From assembly GCF_019634775.1 (NCBI RefSeq), contig NZ_JAHCAS010000001.1, forward strand, positions 1,240,001 to 1,304,000: DNA of 64,000 nt. Direction: 5' to 3'. A program made the translations under genes and the position numbers. Below the pieces are notes generated by a model, which was given only the letters and a program-made list of their open reading frames with translations, did not search any database and was not told the DNA's origin. This DNA comes from Dokdonella sp. (GTDB taxonomy: Bacteria > Pseudomonadota > Gammaproteobacteria > Xanthomonadales > Rhodanobacteraceae). How positions within the stretch are numbered: position 1 is the stretch's first letter; each line of letters starts with the position of its first letter. Positions 60,402 to 64,000 of this stretch are shown piece after piece.

Positions 60402-60634
60402 CCCGAGATGACGTTGGCCTCGGGTGAGGGGGATTGTGCATAGCCATCGGTGATAGTCCCGTAGTCCAGGACATGGGTGTTTCCGTCCTTGAACTCGAAC
60501 GTGACTCGCCAGTTGCCATCGACCGTAATTGACCAGCACCCTCGCAGCTCACCGTTGAGCGGGTGAAGGCGAGCCCCCGGGATGTTCATGTCCTCGATTG
60601 TCCGAGCCGTGTCCAAGGCGGCCAATTGCATCAA
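60402..60634 (-). pseudogene. HigB/HigA toxin-antitoxin remnants
   Basis: The minus-strand frame AALDTARTIEDMNIPGARLH, then PLNGELRGCWSITVDGNWRV with TFEFKDGNTHVLDY is the C-terminal two-thirds of a HigB-type toxin. By comparison with usual HigB ends (VDYxDYH, stop) one base appears lost near GACTACGGGACTATCAC. An ATG at 60447 then gives MAMHNPPHP, the start of HigA, which is cut off at the intI junction. Confidence 0.72.
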
Positions 60635-60659
60635 TGTTGCAATGTGCCAAGAATGATTC

Positions 60660-61397
60660 TCATGGATCGGGTGTTCTTCGCGCGTCGGCGTTGCAGGCTC
60701 CCGCTTTCAGCATCGAATGCAGCAGCGCATCCGCGAGCGTGCCGGTTTCGGCATCGTCACCGTGGCCGACGATGCCGAGCAGGGGCGCGTCTATGCATGC
60801 GCGCAGGGTGTCGATGTTGTCGTCCACGCGGTCCATGGCCGGGTCGATGCGGTTGCCGATCCAGCCGGCGAGGCGGCAGCCGTCGGCAGTGATCGCGCGT
60901 GCGGTCAGGCGAGCGTGGCTGATGCAGCCGAGGCGCAGGCCGACGACGAGGATGACGTGGAGGTCGAGCGTGCGCACGAGGTCGGCCTGATCGAGTTGCG
61001 CGCCGAGTGGTGCCGCCCAGCCGCCGACCCCTTCGACGACGACGGCATCGGCGCGCGCGGCGAGCTGCGCATGTGCGGTGGCGATGCGAGAGGTTTCGAC
61101 CGGCGTGCCGGCGTCGCTGGCGGCGAGGTGCGGGGCGATCGGTTCGCGGAACGCGTACGGGTTCAGTGTCGCGTAGTCGACGTCGAGGCCCGTAGCCATG
61201 CGCAAGGCCAGCGCATCCTCGTTGCGCAGGCCGTCAGGCGTGATCGCGCAGCCGCTCGCCACCGGCTTCATGCCGGCCACGACCAGCCCGCGCGCGCGCA
61301 GCGCGGCGATCAGCCGGCAGGCGACGCGGGTCTTGCCGATGCCGGTGTCGGTGCCGGTGACGTAGAGGTTCACGGTTTCGGCCGGCAGTGCCGGCAT
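60660..61397 (-). CDS. bioD: Dethiobiotin synthetase
   Basis: 245 residues from ATG 61397. P-loop VTGTDTGIGKTRVACRLIAA (G-x-x-x-x-G-K-T), substrate-binding KPVASGC, VVEGVGGWAAPL and the late NRIDPAMDRVDDNI are the BioD signatures. The enzyme makes dethiobiotin from DAPA, CO2 and ATP in biotin synthesis. Other bio genes are not in the window. It overlaps the stop of the upstream gene (ATGA), so it is translated with it. Confidence 0.95.
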   Translation of the reverse strand: MPALPAETVNLYVTGTDTGIGKTRVACRLIAALRARGLVVAGMKPVASGCAITPDGLRNEDALALRMATGLDVDYATLNPYAFREPIAPHLAASDAGTPVETSRIATAHAQLAARADAVVVEGVGGWAAPLGAQLDQADLVRTLDLHVILVVGLRLGCISHARLTARAITADGCRLAGWIGNRIDPAMDRVDDNIDTLRACIDAPLLGIVGHGDDAETGTLADALLHSMLKAGACNADARRTPDP

Positions 61398-62068
61398 CAC
61401 GGGCCGCTGCCGGTCGCGCGGACCATGAACGCGCCCGGCAGCGGGTTCACCGGCGTGATGTTCTGCGAACCGAACGGTGCCGAGGCGAGGTCATTGATCA
61501 CCGCGGCGATGTCGGGCGCGTAGAAGAACCAGGAGTTGTTGCCCGGGTTGCTGCCGTCGACGCGCGCGGGACGGTCCTGGCCACCGAGCAGTTTCGCGCT
61601 GGCGCCGACGAAGAACGCACCGCTGACACGGGTCGGCGGGATCGTGACTTCGAAAAAGGTGTTGCCGCTGACGTTCGGCGTGGCCTGCACCGATGCCAGC
61701 GCGGTGGCGTTGCGCGGGTCGCCATCGGCATCAGGATCGTCGAGCAGCCAGAACGTCACCGGGCCGCTGGCGAGAGAGGGGAAGGTCGGACCGAAGGCGA
61801 CCGCGAGGCGCGTGATGACCACGCCGTTCGGATCGGTCGTGTAGTAGTTGCCCCACAGCATGTCGGGGTCGAACGAACTCGGTGGGCCCATGTTCGAGCT
61901 GGCCTCGCCGTCGTCGAGTTGATAGATCACCGGCGGGTCGAAGCCGTCGAAGTACACGCCATCGGGTTGTGGTTCGCCGATGGCGATCTCGGCAATGGCA
62001 GAGGTTGAGAGGGTGGCCAGGAGCAGGCACGACAGCATCGTGCGGTTCGGGAAGGAGGGTCTGGACAT
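61397..62068 (-). CDS. Exported hypothetical protein
   Basis: 223 residues with a signal peptide (MLSCLLLATLSTSAIA) after a basic start. The mature domain is beta-rich: YFDGFDPPVIYQLDDGEAS, TRLAVAFGPTFPSLASGPVT, TFWLLDDPDADGDPRNATAL and GNTFFEVTIPPTRVSGAFFV. Its FDGFDP motif is common in surface or exported proteins of this order. Its coupling to bioD is probably accidental. Confidence 0.78.
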   Translation of the reverse strand: MSRPSFPNRTMLSCLLLATLSTSAIAEIAIGEPQPDGVYFDGFDPPVIYQLDDGEASSNMGPPSSFDPDMLWGNYYTTDPNGVVITRLAVAFGPTFPSLASGPVTFWLLDDPDADGDPRNATALASVQATPNVSGNTFFEVTIPPTRVSGAFFVGASAKLLGGQDRPARVDGSNPGNNSWFFYAPDIAAVINDLASAPFGSQNITPVNPLPGAFMVRATGSGP

Positions 62069-62200
62069 GGCAGTGTCCTCGCGTGTGGTGATGGTCGATC
62101 AGGAACGGATCGATGATGGCAGCGGTGGCGCTCATGCGCCAAGCGGCATCGCAGCGATTGGGGCGTGTAGAATGCAGGTCCGTTCATTCCGGACGCCGCG

Positions 62201-62722
62201 ATGAGTTTCGATGCCGCGCCGGTCCGTGCCACCAGCAAGGCCGGACTCTACGCCGAGCTGCTCGCCCAAGCCGAGAGCGTGCTCGCTGGCGAACATGATC
62301 GCATCGCCAACGCGGCCAACTTCGCCGCGCTGGTGTGGCATGCGCTGCCGGAGATCAACTGGTGCGGGTTTTATTTCTTCGATGGCCGTGAGCTCGTGGT
62401 CGGTCCGTTCCAGGGCAAGCCGGCCTGCGTACGCATTGCCCTCGGCAAGGGCGTATGCGGTACCGCAGCGGCGACGCGCACGACCCAGGTCGTCGTCGAT
62501 GTCGATGACTTCCCTGGCCATATTGCCTGCGATTCAGCCTCTCGTTCGGAGATCGTGGTGCCGCTGCTGGCCGACGACGGCAGCCTGATCGGTGTGTGGG
62601 ATGTCGACAGCCCCGAACCGGCACGGTTCGACGATGCGGACCGCGCCGGCATGGAAGCGCTGTGCATGGTTTTTATCCGTTCCCTGCGCGGGAACGCCGA
62701 ACCCAGGAGAACGAGCGCATGA
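62201..62722 (+). CDS. msrC: Free methionine-(R)-sulfoxide reductase (GAF fold)
   Basis: 173 residues, the normal fRMsr size. GAF domain with the three functional cysteines in PACVRIALG, GVCGTAAATRT and GHIACDSASRS. The start INWCGFYFFDGRELVVGPFQ is also typical. It reduces free Met-R-SO using thioredoxin. It overlaps the next gene by four bases. Confidence 0.92.
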   Translation: MSFDAAPVRATSKAGLYAELLAQAESVLAGEHDRIANAANFAALVWHALPEINWCGFYFFDGRELVVGPFQGKPACVRIALGKGVCGTAAATRTTQVVVDVDDFPGHIACDSASRSEIVVPLLADDGSLIGVWDVDSPEPARFDDADRAGMEALCMVFIRSLRGNAEPRRTSA

Positions 62723-63138
62723 GCAGGGGTGTCGTGAAGATCCGCAATGTGGGTCCGAAGTCGGCCGCGTGGCTGCGCCAGGTCGGCGTGCGCACGCACG
62801 AGGATCTGGTGCGGATCGGCCCGGTTGAGGCCTTCCTCAAGATCAAGCGCGCCGGATTCCGGCCGAGCCTGAACCTGCTCTATTCGATGGCCGGTGCACT
62901 CGACGACTGCCACTGGACCGACCTGTCCGAGGAACGCCGCAGCGCCCTCATCCTCGAACTGGAAGCCGCCGAATCCGTCAATCCGATCAAGTCGCGCTGG
63001 GACAAGGCCGCCGATCGCAGCGCGCGCAACGACGGCGACGCAGGTGTTCCCGCGCAGGAGATCGACGACGGCGACGGTTTCGGCGACGGCGACAGCGGTG
63101 TGCGCGAGCTGACCGGCACCGCGAGCGATTTTGATTGA
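62719..63138 (+). CDS. TfoX C-terminal-domain protein
   Basis: 139 residues. The first ~85 form the TfoX-C helix-hairpin-helix-like domain (IRNVGPKSAAWLRQVGVRTH, EDLVRIGPVEAFLKIKRAGF, LNLLYSMAGALDDCHWTDL). The tail is acidic and Gly/Asp-rich (DDGDGFGDGDSG) and probably disordered. No TfoX N-terminal domain is present, so it is not the competence regulator itself. Confidence 0.88.
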   Translation: MSRGVVKIRNVGPKSAAWLRQVGVRTHEDLVRIGPVEAFLKIKRAGFRPSLNLLYSMAGALDDCHWTDLSEERRSALILELEAAESVNPIKSRWDKAADRSARNDGDAGVPAQEIDDGDGFGDGDSGVRELTGTASDFD

Positions 63139-63164
63139 GAGCGGGGAATAGGGAATGGGAAGCA

Positions 63165-63184
63165 GGGATTGATCAGAACATCCC
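63165..63184 (+). repeat. Dispersed hairpin repeat, copy 7 (core only), inside a larger imperfect hairpin
   Basis: GGGATTGATCAGAACATCCC lies between GAGAGCGGGGAATAGGGAAT and the partly complementary ATTCCCTATTTCCCATTCCC with GGCTCTC (63137-63232 overall), in the 64-bp gap of a convergent gene pair. It probably acts as a bidirectional terminator. Confidence 0.75.
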
Positions 63185-63202
63185 TGTGCTTCGGTCCATT
63201 CC

Positions 63203-63796
63203 CTATTTCCCATTCCCGGCTCTCACCACCGCAATCTCCCGCGCATCCTCGCGCCAGCGCGGCGTCGAGCGGATCGCCGGCAGCACGTCCTCGGGTTCGG
63301 CGACCAGGCTCCACATGGCGTGGTGTTCCTCGTTCATGAAGCGCTGCGCGATGACCTGATCCATGAAGTGCTGCAGCGGTGCATAGAAACCCTGTGTGTC
63401 GAGCAGGATGATCGGATTGAAGTACAGGCCGAGGCGCTTGAGCGTGATGGCCTCGAACAGTTCCTCGAGCGTGCCGCAGCCGCCGGGCAGGGCGATGACC
63501 GCGTCCGAGCCGGTCAGCAGGCGGTGCTTGCGTTCGCGCATGTCCTCGACCAGTTCGAGGCGGGTCAGGCCCGGATGACCCCATTCGAGGTCGGCCATGA
63601 ATTTCGGCAGGATGCCGATGACCTCGCCGCCCTTCGACAGCGCACCGTTTGCCACCGCGCCCATCGAACCGGCCGAACCGCCGCCGTAGACCACGGTGCA
63701 ACCGGCTTCGGCGAGCAGCGCACCGAGGCGGAACGCGGCGGCGTGGTAGAGCGGATCGCATTCCTGGCTTGAGGCGCAGTAGACGCAGATGCGCAT
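63203..63796 (-). CDS. LOG-family nucleotide phosphoribohydrolase
   Basis: 197 residues from ATG 63796. Rossmann start RICVYCASSQECDP, VVYGGGSAGSMGAVANGAL, and the signature PGGCGTLEELFEAITLKRLG with the Arg/Glu pair of LOG enzymes, which release free bases from nucleoside 5'-monophosphates. Complete; the C-terminus ends in the repeat-bearing gap. The remaining 204 bp to the window end contain only its upstream region. Confidence 0.93.
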   Translation of the reverse strand: MRICVYCASSQECDPLYHAAAFRLGALLAEAGCTVVYGGGSAGSMGAVANGALSKGGEVIGILPKFMADLEWGHPGLTRLELVEDMRERKHRLLTGSDAVIALPGGCGTLEELFEAITLKRLGLYFNPIILLDTQGFYAPLQHFMDQVIAQRFMNEEHHAMWSLVAEPEDVLPAIRSTPRWREDAREIAVVRAGNGK

Positions 63797-64000
63797 GTCC
63801 GGCTTCCGATGATGCAGGGGTCGTATTGTAGGGCTGGCGGCGTGGCGCCGGCCGATCCCGGCCACGGTTCGCACGCCCAACCCGGACGCGTGGGGTTCCG
63901 TGACGCATTTTGCACTCATGTACCATCTGCCGCGACCTGCTTCCGCAGTCCTGGGGTGGTCGCCCGTGCTTCTTCGGTCCTGGCGGATGCACTGCACATT

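Noticed and set aside
60402..60634. Functional HigBA toxin-antitoxin system
   Set aside because: The antitoxin is cut after its first residues and the toxin frame is altered at its end; only remnants remain.

Overview
The window looks like chromosome of a high-GC gammaproteobacterium, most likely in the Xanthomonadales/Lysobacterales (Rhodanobacteraceae-like). This is an inference from three things: long attC sites of the Xanthomonas chromosomal-integron kind, FDGF/FRDGFE-type motifs in exported proteins, and the housekeeping gene content. No rRNA or tRNA gene was recognised to fix the taxon.

Layout. (1) 1-11.4 kb: a chromosomal integron. The 5' part of an integron integrase gene lies on the minus strand and runs off the left edge. 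An attI-like region follows, then about 17 gene cassettes on the plus strand, each ending in an attC site. They encode mostly small exported or unknown proteins, plus a TonB-C protein, a DUF695-like protein, a DUF2726 nuclease-like protein, a RusA-like protein, a serine beta-lactamase-fold hydrolase and an SDR oxidoreductase. The distal end is decaying: a half attC, a headless gene and mutated core sites. (2) 11.7-23.3 kb: ordinary chromosome with a VOC protein, an RsbW-like ATPase, a TPR protein, an MBL-fold hydrolase, an S1/P1 nuclease, an AsmA-like envelope protein and a large TolB/amidohydrolase protein. (3) 23.4-50.1 kb: a non-flagellar type III secretion system (T3SS). It comprises sctU; a minus-strand operon of sensor kinase, FixJ-type regulator and sctQRST; a fliO-like gene followed by sctV; and a plus-strand run sctC-D-F-I-J-K-L-N-O-P. 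Accessory genes flank it: an enlarged needle-like protein, two paralogous unknown proteins around a GNAT acetyltransferase, a Gly/Pro/Asn-rich protein, a protein with the NopE1-type metal-induced self-cleaving (DUF1521) domain, and a LysM/transglycosylase/CHAP cell-wall hydrolase. (4) 51.5-60.4 kb: a second integron in mirror orientation. A broken integrase copy and a second attI lie at 60 kb, with cassettes on the minus strand running leftwards to a BrnT/BrnA toxin-antitoxin cassette. This array is interrupted by an IS3-family element and a kelch-repeat gene, and it ends at an IS110/IS1111-type transposase remnant. (5) 60.4-63.8 kb: higBA remnants, bioD, an exported protein, msrC, a TfoX-C protein and a LOG-family protein.

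Two large-scale features stand out. The T3SS locus is bracketed by two inverted integron platforms, with attI regions about 95% identical by eye and one indistinguishable DUF2726 cassette in each array; recombination between these could invert 50-60 kb. In addition, a dispersed hairpin repeat built around a GGGATTGATCAGAACATCCC-like core occurs seven times, five of them exactly between convergent genes. Three candidates for undescribed T3SS biology are the enlarged needle-like protein, the FliO-like protein in an injectisome locus, and the self-cleaving protein next to the Gly-rich protein and the cell-wall hydrolase.
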